From positions 198,903,741-198,967,740 of the forward strand of contig CM041465.1 of the NCBI GenBank assembly GCA_023213395.1: 64,000 nucleotides of DNA, given 5' to 3'. Below, one piece after another: positions 36,474 to 48,415 of this stretch (positions are counted from its first letter, which is position 1; each line of letters begins with the position of its first letter). Position numbers and translations under genes: made by a program. This stretch comes from Cycas panzhihuaensis (Eukaryota > Cycadophyta). The notes beneath the pieces were generated by a model. The model did not search any database. It was not told where the DNA came from and was given only the letters and a program-made list of their open reading frames with translations.

Positions 36474-36966
36474 TGTTAGATATGTTGAATACTTTGCAAG
36501 TGTTACCTGGGTATAGGTGTTACACCTGAGCCTCTTTGTGGGGCTCTAAGGGCCCATTGTAGGCCCCCCAGTTGGGGGCTCTAGGGGGGCAATAGTCCCC
36601 CAAGTAGGGGTTCGGGGGTAGGACCCCCAAGAAAAATATTTGGGTGTCTTATAGGGGTCTTTGTCGGCCCATGGTTTATGCCCATTGTATTGCAAAATCG
36701 TAAGCCAATATCTTGTAATATTGTATCTATATATTCTTATGTAATGGAACATGTAACATATATAGTCGTGGATGAGATGAGGAGAAGATTTGGGGTTTAT
36801 TCATCTCTGTAATTCTTTAGTTATTGCTCAGATTAATAAAAGGTCTATGCTTAGACTTGAATCTCTTGGTGTTTTTGTTGAGTTCTTGATTTATTTATGT
36901 TATTTGCTCTTTGCATTGTTTAGGATTTTATTATCTCATTACTTCAATAATTATATTCTCTCTTCA
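36474..36966 (+). repeat. 3' LTR of copia C
   Basis: A 493-bp LTR matching 31976-32470, preceded by the polypurine tract AGTGGGAGAT and ending CTCTTCA. It holds the same GC-rich box, here with GGGGGCTCTAGGGGGG and GGGGTTCGGGGG (about 36566-36620), and is followed by the TTATT target duplicate. Confidence 0.92.
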
Positions 36967-37024
36967 TTATTAAACAAAACTCAATCATAACATGCACTAT
37001 AATAGACTACAAGTACAATCCAAA

Positions 37025-37408
37025 TGTTAAAACTTGTAATGACCCCTTCATTAAATGTATTATTTACATACATGTGTAATATGAATATTAGATAAGCCCT
37101 TAATATAATCTAATCATAATGTATAATTAAGTCAGGTCTGACACCCTTACTGATATGTTGGCTAATAATATTGATGTAAATACTCATGGTATGCTTATAA
37201 ATTAAGCTCCACACTTTAAATTTACATATTGGAATTTTATTAATGTAGAAGTTCTACCATAATAGAGACACACGGTGTAACCAATTTGCCTGTAGCCACT
37301 TGCTTAGCATATTGTTTATGTTTTAATCTTATTTAGGTAGTTTCATTTACTTAATTAAATTTTATTATTGAATGCATGTCAATATTTGATCCTAATGTTA
37401 ATATAACA
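37025..37408 (+). repeat. 5' LTR of copia D
   Basis: A 384-bp LTR, TGTTAAAACTTG...ATATAACA, with the primer site directly attached. Confidence 0.88.
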
Positions 37409-39333
37409 TGGCATCAAAGCCATTACATACATTTTTCATTGATATTTTGTGAGTTATGTGAGAAAGAAAGGCCCTTTTGCCAAAATGACACCCTATTCAC
37501 ATTATTTTTTAAAGTTTTCATTTATAATATTTGGTAGCCATTAATCAATTCGATGCTACTATAGGTAGTTCTCAACTCATATCAGTCTCAAGGTATAGAT
37601 TATTAGGCCACTTGTAGTCGAAAGATCTCCTAGTTCCATTTTTGGCCAAAATGGCTTAGCATTCCTCTATTTAGCCCTTGTTTCAACCTTAATCCATTCA
37701 GGCAAGTCTATTTTGCTCCTGAATGAAGATATGATAAATCAGGAAGTCCTTTGAAATTGATCAACTATTGTTCCAAGCATTCACATGAAGTTTTTAGGGT
37801 TTATTTTCAAGTTTTTAGTCCTAGATAGTAATGTAAACATTACAAGCCTGTTTGACTCTATTTGAGCTTATTTTTCTTCATAATAGTCTCGTAGATATAG
37901 GAACGAAAGTGCCATGCCTTTGTAAGGCCATTCCAATTGAATTCATTGCATCTACAAAGTAATCAGATGCTTAAAAGTTACTTGTCCTTCATGGAGAGCC
38001 ATGCGTAGACTATGAAAGATGCACATCTTTCAAACTCATTTGATTTTTCATCTTCAATCTTTATTTTTCATAAAGTTTAAGTGAAGTTAAGGTAGACTTG
38101 GTTTATAGTTGAAATCCATAATAGGGGGCTAATTTTTTTATCATATATCACTTAATATGACCATATTCTTAGAATAAAAGGGGCAGATTCCAAAATAATT
38201 AAGCTATCTTTTATAATTTTTAAGTGATAAAAAAAATTAAGGCATTTCTGATAAATTTTCAAGTCCTTCTAGCTCCATAACAGTCTATTCTATGGTCACA
38301 TGTGCTAGTTCTGTGATCAGGGGCCAGCCAACAAAGGGGGCTTAAGCCATCCCTATTTAGATTTTTTATCATAAAGGGTACCTATCGTAGTTTTTTCTAT
38401 AATAGTTTAATAGATAGTTAGATTTGGGCATCATATAAACCCTTGGAAAGTTAATCTAGAGGGCTATAGTTTGAAGCCATTTTTAGCTTGATTTGAGTTC
38501 ATATTATAGGAGTTCTAAGCTCTCAAGTTAACCTTCATATTTAAGCAATCTTAGGCCTTATTTCATCAATTAAAGGACTTTATTTTGTTTTACATAAGAC
38601 TTTATAATATTGTATACCATTGGTATCTATTAGTAACTTATTCTAATCTAATTTTTTAGCTAACAAATGCTTGTGGTTTGGTTATAATAAGTGTTCTTCT
38701 TAAAGAATTGAGATGGATCTTCTTGGAGTAAAGTCCATTAAAGAGCTCTCTAAACCCTTTAACCTCCTTTTAATTTTTGCATTTCCTTTCACTTTTTAAC
38801 TTCCTTTATTAAAAAGAACCTTGTTTATAAGCAAGAACACATTAAAATCCATCTTTAACTTGAAAGATTATACAAGAAAACTATATCAACCTTGCAAGGG
38901 GAAGGGTTAGGACCCTTGAAATTACCACTCTGCATATGTATTTGATATTCCTTAAATTCTATAGATATTAGAGGAAATAATTAGCTATAAGGCGTATTAA
39001 GTGATAAGTTAAGATGAGAAACTTATCTTTTAGCATTTCAAGACTAAGCTAGACCCAAAGAGGGTGAGTTCCTTGTTTATGGTTCTCAACTAGATTTGTC
39101 ATTAAGCATAAGTCTGGCACAAGTTGACCAACTAATCATAAGGATCTTTGACCTTATTCATAGCTCATATACTGGTTTATATAGAGCTTTGATCTCACAT
39201 ACTAGTATATAAGGTCCCTAGTTTTCCACTTGTGATAGGCACCACTAGATATGATAATAATCGAGAGCTTCCTTGGAGACCCATAAATCTAGAATTCTAG
39301 AATAGTAGCCCTCTACATAAAGGATACCTACAA
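37409..39333 (+). other. Primer site and leader of copia D
   Basis: TGGCATCAAAGC (37409-37420) is the tRNA-Met-type primer site with two changes. The 1.9-kb leader has no coding content. About 38330-38520 and 38895-39245 match the leader of copia E, and the second block also matches copia F. Confidence 0.65.
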
Positions 39334-42300
39334 ATGGTAGCCTACATACTTCTATTAAAGACTATTAAACTCAATGGCCTAAATAATTTTGTAGCTTGGA
39401 AGAAACAAGTAAAGAACCTCCTCATCATGAATGACTGTTGGAGTTATGTCAATGGTGATATCCCTTTACCTAAACCTACAAAAGATTCTAATGATTCTAA
39501 CATTATCATTCCACCCAATCCAATTACCTTAATTAACTTTAAAGCTAAGGATAATATATCCTTGTCTTTCATCCACTTTGTAGTAGAAGATCAAATGGAT
39601 CAGAATATAAATACTATACAAACCTCTCATAAAGCTTGAAGCATCTTATACTCCCTCTATGAGAGGTAAGATGAATCTAGATCTTTGACTCTTAAAGCAT
39701 GCCTTTTTGGTATCCCTTCTACTAAAAATGTCACTTCTCATCTTACTAAAGTCAAGATAATAAGAAATTAACTAATAATCCTTAAGGAACCTTCGTAACA
39801 TCAAGACTTAGTATCCAATATACTTAATATTCTACTTATTAAATATAATAATTTTGTTTCTAAAATTCATGATAATTACACCAAAATGGAGTTTATCACA
39901 TTTCAAGGGCTTTTTCTAAGAGAAAAAAACATCCTTAACCGCCAAGGAGTAATATCTACCTCTAACTTAGCCCATGCAATTCCTACCTAGAATTTAGAGT
40001 GGGGTAAGATTATTTAATAGATAACTTAGTAGCCATATTAGCTACAAAATATTACTCAACAACTTAAGTCCTTGTACATATCTCTAGAGATAAGTTAGCC
40101 ACCAGCTCAATAGTAATCACATCAAGTTGGCATCTCTTCCTAACAAGTGTAATAGCCTCAATAGCCCTATAAACCACCATAGCCTCAACCTTAATGAAAT
40201 CAACAATGTAGACTAAATTCCACCTATTTGTACTATAAGAAAAGTGGCCATCTAGTTATTGAATATAAGAGAAGACTAATTGATCTTTAATTTCTACACC
40301 ATCAAGGGGGATAATTATATGGACCTAACTTCTAACAAGGAGCCCCATGTTATGAATAAAGAGCACCCAACTATCAATAAGGTAGAACTATATATCAATA
40401 TGGAAGACCATGCCCTTAATAAAGAGCTCCTTATCTACAACAAGGAGGGCCCATTCTTCAATAAGGAACCCTTTACTTCTAATAAAAAGACCTCACTCCT
40501 TAATAAGAAGGCCCTATTTATCCATAAGGAAGGCCATCATACTTGCAACTAAGCTAATTCTATTAACAAACTTAAAGTCAATGCCCAAATCAAAATCAAC
40601 ATTAACAAAATAGGTAGTGGTTTCCACCTAGAAATCCAAGGAATAACCCTAATAATCATCAAGGAGGTGATGTGTCACATGATTAAGATACCTCCTCTTA
40701 AAACCTATTTTTTGTGGCATTAACATCTTAGCATGGTGACAACTCTTGGTTACTTGAATCAAGTATCACACACCACATGACTAACACATAAGACATGTTG
40801 GAGGAAACCTATCTAATTAACACTCAAACAATCAAATTTGGAGATTCTTACCTATGATATAAAGGGTTCCAATTACTTTTTAAAGACTCTAAAATCAGAC
40901 ACTAGATTAATAATGTATTCTTGGTTCTATACATGAAAATAAAGATGCTTTATGTTAGTCAAATTGATAAGTAAAATCTATATGTCCTCTTTAGTTAAGG
41001 AATCTACACTATTAAAAATCATGCAACTAGATAACTTGTGGTAATAGGACATGAAGATAGTGTCTTATATAAGCTTAATGGTGTTCTACTAGCCACTAAT
41101 CCACTAGCATAATCATGTTCAATGGCTCAAAATACCCAACTTGATAAAGGTAAAGATGTCATGGTAGAGGACCAACCACATGTCTAACAACTAGGTGAAT
41201 GCTCCTATCCTGATGAGAAATCTACCTCAAATAGCATCAGAGACCAACTAAGGTATCAACACCTTTGTCACCTAAACATATAGAGCTTAAATCTCATGTC
41301 TCATCTTTATATGGTACATGGACTTCCCAAGATCAAGAGAAATAGATGCATTTATGAGGCATGCCTAATAGGAAAGTAACAAAGAGAAATGTTTCCATCT
41401 AACAAAGCATGGAGAGCCTCTAAACTATTGGAACTGGTCTAGTTAGATAGTTATGGGCCTATGTCAGTTCAATCTCTCAATGATAACCTACTTTTCATGA
41501 CTTTTATAAATGACTATTCTAAGAAAGAATGGGTCTACTTACTAAGGAATAAGGATCAAACCCTTGATAAATTCAAATAATTTATAGCTAAGATAGAGAA
41601 TGAAAGTGGTGTAAGTATTAAGACCCTTAGATTAAATAATGGAGGGGAGTATATCTTAAATTAATTCATTAATTTCTGTAAACAACATGGCATCAAAAAC
41701 TAGTTCTCAACACTGTGCACACCTTAACAAAATAGTGTAGCCAAGAGAATGAATTAAACATTAGTGAACAAAGTAAAAGCTATGTTAAGTGGTGTTAATC
41801 CTGCTATAAGATTTTAGGTTGATGCTATCATGACTGCTACCTATATAACAAATAGGACTCCCATTATTTCTATTAGGAACATCACTCCTGAGGAGGCTTG
41901 GTCAAGACTTAAACCAATAGTTATACATTTGAAAATATTTGGATCTATGGCATACAAGCTTATTCTGAAGGAGAATAGAAAGAAGCTAGATGACAAGAGT
42001 CTTAACTGCATATTCCTTGGCTATGTATCTGGTTATAAAGCCTACAAGGCATTTGATATTATTGGAAACCAAGCCTACGCCACTCGAGATATCATATTTG
42101 TTGAACATACTGAATACCTAAATCCCTTAAAACTTCAGTGTATAGTAGAAGATGGTGTTTGTATGCCTAAAGTGCCTCTTACACTAATTTTAGAGCCATG
42201 AATACCTACATCCTCCTATACACTAGGTTCATCTTTAGCCCTAGTAACTTTAATGACTACATCAAATGTAAGTACCTCTATGCCACACATTTTAGTTGAT

Positions 42301-43989
42301 GACCTTTAGGTAGAAACCACTAGTATTCAGCCACCTCTTAAGTGGATTCAATAATTATTAAAGGATGCTCCTCCTCCTCCCACAATTGCCAAAAGAGCAT
42401 CAAAGATGAGACACTTCACCAACTTTGCCCTAATGGCAGATGTCTTAGAAACCCCTAAGTCTTCCATGTATGAGGAAGTAGTTAAAGACTAAATCTGGAA
42501 AATAGCCATAAATGAAGAGATGAACTCCATTATGAAAAATAAAACTTAGGAGTTGATAGAACTACCACATGTGAAAAATCTAATTAATTGTCAATGGCTA
42601 TATAAACCAAGTTCCATGCAGATGGCATCATTGAGTATCACAAATCTTGTCTTATTGCAAAAAGGTTTCAAATAGCAAGAGGGGATAGACTATAATAATA
42701 TCTTTATATCAATAGCTAATATGACCGCATTCCCTTTAGTGATATCACTAATAGGCCAATTCAACTAGCCAGTTTGCCAAACACATGCGAAGAGTGGTTT
42801 TCTTAATGAAAAGCTCACAGAAGAGTTTTATTAAATCAACCTCTTAACTATATTATTCTAGGCAAAGAATACTTTATTTGTAATCTTAAGAAAGCCTTAT
42901 ATGGACTAAAGCATGTACCACATGCCTACTATACAAAAATTTATACTTTCTTCACTCAGTATGGATTCCATTGTTCATCCTATGACTCAAACTTATATAT
43001 TCGAGTTAGAGGAAACTTCATCACCATCATTGTACTTTTATAGATAATGTAGTAATCACATACAATGACACTAAAGGCATAGCTTGGCTATAGTCTAAAC
43101 TGAAAAAATAACTTTGAGATGATAAATCTTAGGTTCCTCTATTATTTCCTTGGAATTAAAATTTGGTAGGAACTAGATCATATACTCTATCAATCAAAAT
43201 ATGATAATGAACAATTATAATGGTTTAGGATGATAGATTACAAACTAGCATTAATTCCCATGGAAATAGGAACTGAGTTAAACTTGGACAAGCAAACCAA
43301 ACCATTTGATTCGACCTTGTATTGGTAGTTAGTTGGGAGTCTCATCCTCATCCATACTTGCTTTGATATTTTTTATGTAGTTGAGATCTATTCTAGGTAT
43401 ATGACAAAGCCTAAAGTATCCCACTGGAAAGCTACAACCAAGATTCTCAAATACATTCATGGCAAAGATTAGTTTGGACTTGACTACAACCAAACTAACT
43501 CTCCTACCTTAAAAGGACACATGAATGTTGATTAGGTAGATTGTCAAGACATATGCCAGTCAACTTTAGGATACTATTTTGATATAGATTTAGCTATAAT
43601 CTCTTGAAGCTATAAGAAATGACCAAATGTTGCCCTTTCTTCCACTAAAGTTGAATATAAAGTAGTTGTCCATTCCACCATAAAGTTGATTTAGCTTAGA
43701 AGGATTCTTGTAGAGCTTAGACTTCAATAGACTACACCCATCGTTCTCTACTATGATAATTAGAGTGTATTGAAGATGATGAAGAATCTAGTTTTCTATG
43801 ATAGAACCAATCATATAGAGGATTATCATCGCTTCATCTATAAGCATTTTTTAAATAGAGAAGTAGATCTTATTTACTGACCAACTAAGGACCAAGTTAC
43901 AGACATCTTCACCAAAGCACTTGGTAAACCAAAGCCTGAATACTTTTGACATGACCTTAGTATCAAATGTAATAAAGTTTTCATTAAGT
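39334..43989 (+). pseudogene. Copia D gag-pol pseudogene
   Basis: Gag starts near 39334 (TIKLNGLNNFVAWKKQVKN), related to F gag. A Pro/Gln-rich stretch precedes the knuckle position at 40225-40266, YLYYKKSGHLVIEY: His and spacing kept, all three Cys replaced by Tyr. A ten-unit heptad repeat follows (40334-40543), then an Asn/Gln-rich linker. The protease box is WLLESSITHHM (about 40747), catalytic Asp to Glu. Integrase covers about 41440-42120 with DSYGP, FINDYSKKE (Asp to Asn) and RLNNGGEY, where the second catalytic Asp is Asn; the C-region has KKLDDKSLNCIFLGY. RT and RNase H (42480-43989) are badly decayed and shift frame several times. The final segment ends in HDLSIKCNKVFIK and TGA 43987-43989, five bases before the LTR. 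Confidence 0.88.
40334..40543 (+). repeat. 21-bp tandem repeat, ten units, in D gag
   Basis: Ten consecutive 21-bp units without indels. In the frame shared by the knuckle position and the protease (40225 and 40741 are in phase) each unit reads close to Gln-Gly-x-Pro-x-Tyr-Gln, with TAA where Gln is expected in many units. In another frame it appears as Asn-Lys-Glu repeats, which is a shadow. It would have formed a Gln/Gly/Pro/Tyr-rich low-complexity arm on the nucleocapsid. Copia F has Gln/Asn-rich sequence at this place but no regular repeat. Confidence 0.8.
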
Positions 43990-43994
43990 GAGGG

Positions 43995-44380
43995 TGTTAA
44001 AACTTGTAATGACCCCTTCATTATAATGTATTATTGGTATTACATATATAATGTGTACATTAGGTGACCCCTTAATGTAATCTAATCATAAGATATAGTT
44101 AAGTTGGGTCTACCACCCTTATCGATATGTCAGCCAATAATATTGATGTAAATACTCATGGTATGATTATAAATTAAGCTCCATAATTCACATTTATATA
44201 TTAGAATCTTATTGATGTGAAAGCTCTACTAGAGTAGAGATGCAGAGTGCAACCAATTTGCTCGTAACTATTTTATTAGCATATTATTCATGTTTTGATC
44301 TCATTTATATAGTTTCATTTTCTTTATTAAGTTTTATTATTGAATGCACGTTGATATTTAAACATAATATTAATCTAATA
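43995..44380 (+). repeat. 3' LTR of copia D
   Basis: A 386-bp LTR matching 37025-37408. The terminal CA reads TA, consistent with C-to-T decay, and is followed by the CCAAA target duplicate. Confidence 0.88.
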
Positions 44381-44385
44381 CCAAA

Positions 44386-45743
44386 GTAGTTGTATGATGC
44401 ACTAAATCCAAATATAAACTACACAATGGTTATTAGGAATAAGGTTGTTATGTGACTTGTCTTAGATGCTATAATAGTTGGTATATGTAAATGGCATATG
44501 AGGTGACATATGAAATCCTTTTTTAGTTGGGTTATGGTGGAGTACTTACAAATAGAATGATGTGGGTGAAATATTTTTCTCGTAACTAACTTAGTGATGA
44601 AGGGATACTCGCTCTAGTAGTCTTTAGTCATGAATTCTTTTAGTGTAACAAGGTGAATGCAAGTTAAAATAAAAAGATATAAATAAGATGATATCTAGTA
44701 AAAAAGAGGCCCTACGAACATACATTATAAAATTCTCAATAAAGTTTTGGCTAGTTAAAAAGGCAAATATAAGATGGTCATATGAGAAGCATACATGAGG
44801 AGGCTAATGGCCAAAAACTATCTACTAGTATTAGAGTTTACTTTCTTACATAAAACTAATCTAGGAGAATTTAGAAACTTAGAAATATATGGGAATCCAT
44901 AAAATTTAGAAATAAAATATCAGTGCTAATAAGTAAATCAATTGAAATGCTAATAATACAACCAAATAAATATTAACTACATCTAGAAAAGTATCAAGCT
45001 ATAAGGAAGTAGTAGCAAAATTCAACAACTCATGGTTAAGAGATCAAGATAAGAAACACTTAAATGATAAGGCTAATAGTTTAAAATCAATCTTAACTAA
45101 GTCTGTCTTGAGTGGAATTTTAACTTGCAAGTGAAACAAGGTATGTATAACATAGTCTTCCACTAACTTTTAGTTAAATAACCCTAAGAACTATATAAAC
45201 AATTGTTAATGTTATGAAAGAAGATCAAATTAAGGATAAATGAAAGGTTAAAACACTATAATTTTTTTATCTTTATGTTTTTTATTTCCTCTAATTTTAA
45301 AGTTAGAAGAGAAATGTTTATATAATTCAATTTATACTTATAGAGGAGCCTAATTAGTTTATACTCATTACAGAGGTTTGTCCTTATACGCTTTAATAGT
45401 TTAGGCTAATTTTTTAGTAGTAATAGTTTTATCTTCTTTTAGAGCTAGGTCATTAAGATGAATGAGGGATCTACTAAATTTAGGAAAACCATCGATGAAA
45501 GACAAAGCCATAAATCCAAGCGTATAAGTTAAAATTTGATCATCAAAGGGAAGGGCAAAGAACTCTGAGGAAAATCCCCTTAGGATGGTTGAGATATTAG
45601 AAGAAATTAAGTAGAAATGAATTTATAACTTACCATTATAATCCCAAATAATATTTAAAGGTATCTTAATAGAGAGACCTTTTAAAAGACTACTTTCCTC
45701 TAGGGTGTAGTTTGATAGGATCCTAAGGTAAGTAGTTGGCTTC
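44386..45743. other. Unassigned AT-rich region
   Basis: No coding or structural feature recognised apart from a weak similarity of 44425-44480 to 31890-31945. Confidence 0.45.
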
Positions 45744-46042
45744 TGAAAAGGGTTAATGACATAAGGTCATTACATTAGTTGATTATTTCGAAAAAAGGGT
45801 CTTAAGTGAACTTTAAATTAGATCACTTAAGTGAAATGCACTTTCATGTGAATTATGTGTAATTTCATTTCACCTAACTCAAATGCTCCCTCTCTCAATA
45901 TAAAAGTAAAGCTCAATGGAGGAGATTCATTCTTTACCTCCCCATTTTTTGAGAGCTACCTTCTTTCTCTCAAGTCTCTCTTGCTCCCATGTTTGCGTTT
46001 GTGTTTAGGGCATGGAGATGAAGGATAGATCCACTCTTTTCA
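45744..46042 (+). repeat. 5' LTR of copia A2
   Basis: A 299-bp LTR, TGAAAAGGG...CTCTTTTCA, aligned throughout with the A1 LTR in the opposite orientation. The 3' LTR is not present in the window, as the element is cut at about 48204. Confidence 0.85.
45899..45906 (+). promoter_or_regulatory. TATA-like element in the A2 LTR
   Basis: TATAAAAG preceded by CTCTCTCAA, at the same place in A1 (3622-3629 minus). It is the likely Pol II promoter core of the LTR, about 140 bp before the LTR end. Position and conservation between the two copies support it; activity is unknown. Confidence 0.5.
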
Positions 46043-46044
46043 TG

Positions 46045-46056
46045 TGGTATCAGAGC
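46045..46056 (+). other. Primer binding site of copia A2
   Basis: Exact TGGTATCAGAGC, the complement of the 3' end of plant initiator tRNA-Met, two bases after the LTR. Confidence 0.9.
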
Positions 46057-48072
46057 TTACTTCCTTCATATTCCCCACTTGCACTTGCAATGGAGCCATC
46101 ACTTCCTTCTCCCCCACAATCCATGTGGTGAAGGAGATTGTGAAAGTGAATTTAGAAATCTTTTCAAGTTATTATGATAGCATATTTTGTATTGTTTGCT
46201 TTTCCTTTCTCTTTTGCAGGTTTGGAAGTATAATACAAGGAGTTGTAAGGCCCACGGATTCCAATCCTTTTCTGGCCATTCATGCTATCTCATTCTTCTT
46301 TTTCTTTTCCCTTTTTTGTCCATTTAACAAGGGGAAATGTCAAAATTTTTCCAAAGATTTAGAAGAATGATTGTAAGGGGAGTTTTTACCCAATTTTTTT
46401 TAAAGAATTTTGAGCCATTGAAAATATCTATCATTGTATGCTCTCACCTTGCCCATATTGGGATCCTGGTGATCAAAAAATGATGGAAATTTCATACGGT
46501 ATCATGTGTTAATGAGATATTAGCAAGCTGAAATTTCTGCAGAAATGCAATTTGATTACTAAACTTCAAAGGTCTGCAAAATCGTCTACAAAGATTCAAT
46601 TGAAGTGATTCCAATGTCAAAGATGGGGCTCTAAGTCTACTTTCCAGTGCAAAAATCGGTACTTAATTTGGATGTCGTATGAGGAAGTTATTGCTGTTTT
46701 AGTGAACAGCAGTTATTTTTAGTAAGAATTCTGGAAGAATATCATCTCCTAAATTTTCGGGGCTGTCAAAAATTTTTCAGAACTCATTTGGACCTGATTC
46801 CACTTCCTGGAGATGAAGATCTGAGTCTAGTTTGCAGCACAAAAACTGGCACTCCATTTTGACATCGTGGGAGAAAGTTATTGCAGATTTAGTGAAGAGT
46901 ATGTTTTTTGTATTAAAAAAAAAAATGAAGAAAATTTCTTCCTTTTTATAAGGCTTAAAAGCCCATTGTAAAAGTGAGAAAAAAAACATCTGGATCAGAG
47001 CAATATTCGGCGTCCTCAATCACTTATTAGCATTGCATTTCAGCACTCTAAAATCACTCAAAGCAAGCACACAAAGACACTTCAAGCAAGCACTCCAAAA
47101 GCACTCCAAGCAAGCATTATTTTCAGTTAAATGTACGTTTGATGCAATTCGATAATCTTTTCACTCTTCCTAAAAGGAACGCATCACGTACGTTATTTTC
47201 CGCCATCTTGTACCTATTCACATACTTGCCAAGGTTGAGATACCTTGGTTGGCAGAATGCCGTGCCATAAAGGAGGTGTGGGTTTCAAGTTGGGACTAGA
47301 CTAAACCGGAATATTGGTGAGGTTTGGTTAGCCATACCATCGTGCCTCAATCAGGGATCATCCTGATAACCAACCAGGAAAACTAAAACTTTAATACAAG
47401 ATTAAAATATACCCAATCCAATATCTATCATAGCCATGGGTATGCACGTACCACTCTTTAGAGGAGGTATATAGCTGCTCATTGGTGAACTAGGTGAGGA
47501 TTGGGAGTACCTGGGCTCCATTGTGACTTGGATTTCATCACCAAGCACGATTGCGGGTATCGTGGGTGAAGGCCAAATTAATTCTACTAGAAGCCTAGGC
47601 ATCCCTTCAACAACCTCAACTACACGTTGGACACAAGTTAGAGGTTATTGGGTTGATTACGCATCCTACATTCGAGTTTCAAGTTGTGTAAACCCAATGA
47701 TATCAACTTCTACATTGGCCTACAATCTTGTATATTGATCACTTACTTATTTGTAAAAAGTGATCCATAGTGTAATCACAATCATAGTGCTTCTCATATT
47801 CACCTTACGTCAGGTTAATATTTGCCACAAGTGTTAGTGGCTAATTTTTATCATAGTGCTTCTCATATTCCTGCTGCGTCAGGTTAATATTTGTCACAAG
47901 TGTTGGTGACTTTTCTCTAAGTTGCTCCCTTAATCTTTGAGCAACCATTCTCACTTCTTCTTCCTTCTTCTACACTACTTCAATACATTTCCCATTTGTA
48001 AATAGTGATCGGTCATTTATTACCATCACTTTTATAGTCCCTTGTTCATTTCTTCCCTTCTAAAAAGACACA
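46057..48072 (+). other. Long leader of copia A2
   Basis: About 2.0 kb, matching the A1 leader in inverse orientation. A frame open from the primer site to 46370 (about 108 codons) is also open in A1. An imperfect direct duplication covers about 46540-46730 and 46730-46905; both units contain a GATTCCA segment, then AGTCTA, then GTTATTGC. A 69-bp-period duplication lies at 47782-47912 (TCATAGTGCTTCTCATATTC twice). No protein family recognised. Confidence 0.65.
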
Positions 48073-48204
48073 ATGTCTTCACAGTTCAAGCAAAATGTGA
48101 ACTGCATTCTAAAAGGGAAAGAAAATTGGGACATGTGGTTCACTGGTGTCAGAAATGCTGCAAAGTATGAAGGTCTATGGAGAGATCACTTACAACCTAC
48201 ACCA
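48073..48204 (+). pseudogene. Copia A2 gag, N-terminal fragment
   Basis: Starts ATG 48073 with MSSQFKQNVNCILKGKENWD and MWFTGVRNAAKYEGLW, the copia gag N-terminus, clean of stops here. It matches A1 (1486 downwards) up to CAACCTACACCA at 48204, then diverges abruptly. The open frame goes on to 48255 in unrelated sequence. The rest of gag-pol is missing, by deletion or by insertion at 48204. Confidence 0.85.
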
Positions 48205-48415
48205 CATTGGTACTTACTACCACAGCTTCAAACTAATATTAATGATGTATCCTAATAGTATTTATTTACTTGAATTAGAGGTAATAAATTAATCTTGATG
48301 GAAAGGACGTATTTAAAGTTGAAAGGAAAATCATGTACTTGACAAGAAAGGTAGATAACCTACTCTAAAATTATCTCAATCTTATAAGTACACTATGCAG
48401 GATGTTCACAAGTTA

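Larger units (their letters stand above)
31976..36966 (+). mobile_element. Complete copia element C
   Basis: A 4,991-bp Ty1/copia retrotransposon with both LTRs, primer site, gag-pol and polypurine tract. The five bases before it (31971-31975, TTATT) are repeated right after it (36967-36971), a perfect 5-bp target duplication. The two LTRs differ by many substitutions and small indels, so the insertion is old and the coding region is dead. Confidence 0.95.
37025..44380 (+). mobile_element. Complete copia element D
   Basis: A 7,356-bp Ty1/copia element with two LTRs, primer site, long leader, gag-pol and a purine-rich tract GTGAGGG before the 3' LTR. The target duplication CCAAA is at 37020-37024 and 44381-44385. 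Its 5' end starts only 54 bp after the 3' target copy of element C. Confidence 0.92.

Noticed and set aside
40280-40552. An Asn-Lys-Glu repeat protein of 90 codons
   Set aside because: It is in a different frame from the knuckle position and protease; the gag frame gives a Gln-Gly-x-Pro-x-Tyr-Gln heptad instead.
24103-43989. Possible reassignment of TAG/TAA to Gln or Trp, since stops recur at such positions
   Set aside because: All three stop codons occur, at both Gln and Trp positions, alongside frameshifts and lost catalytic residues. This is what C-to-T decay of dead elements produces, not a code change.
47402-47602. 66-codon antisense frame similar to 1957-2157, as a possible conserved small gene
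   Set aside because: The match follows from the two A leaders being copies of one another; there is no domain, and flanking non-coding leader is equally similar.
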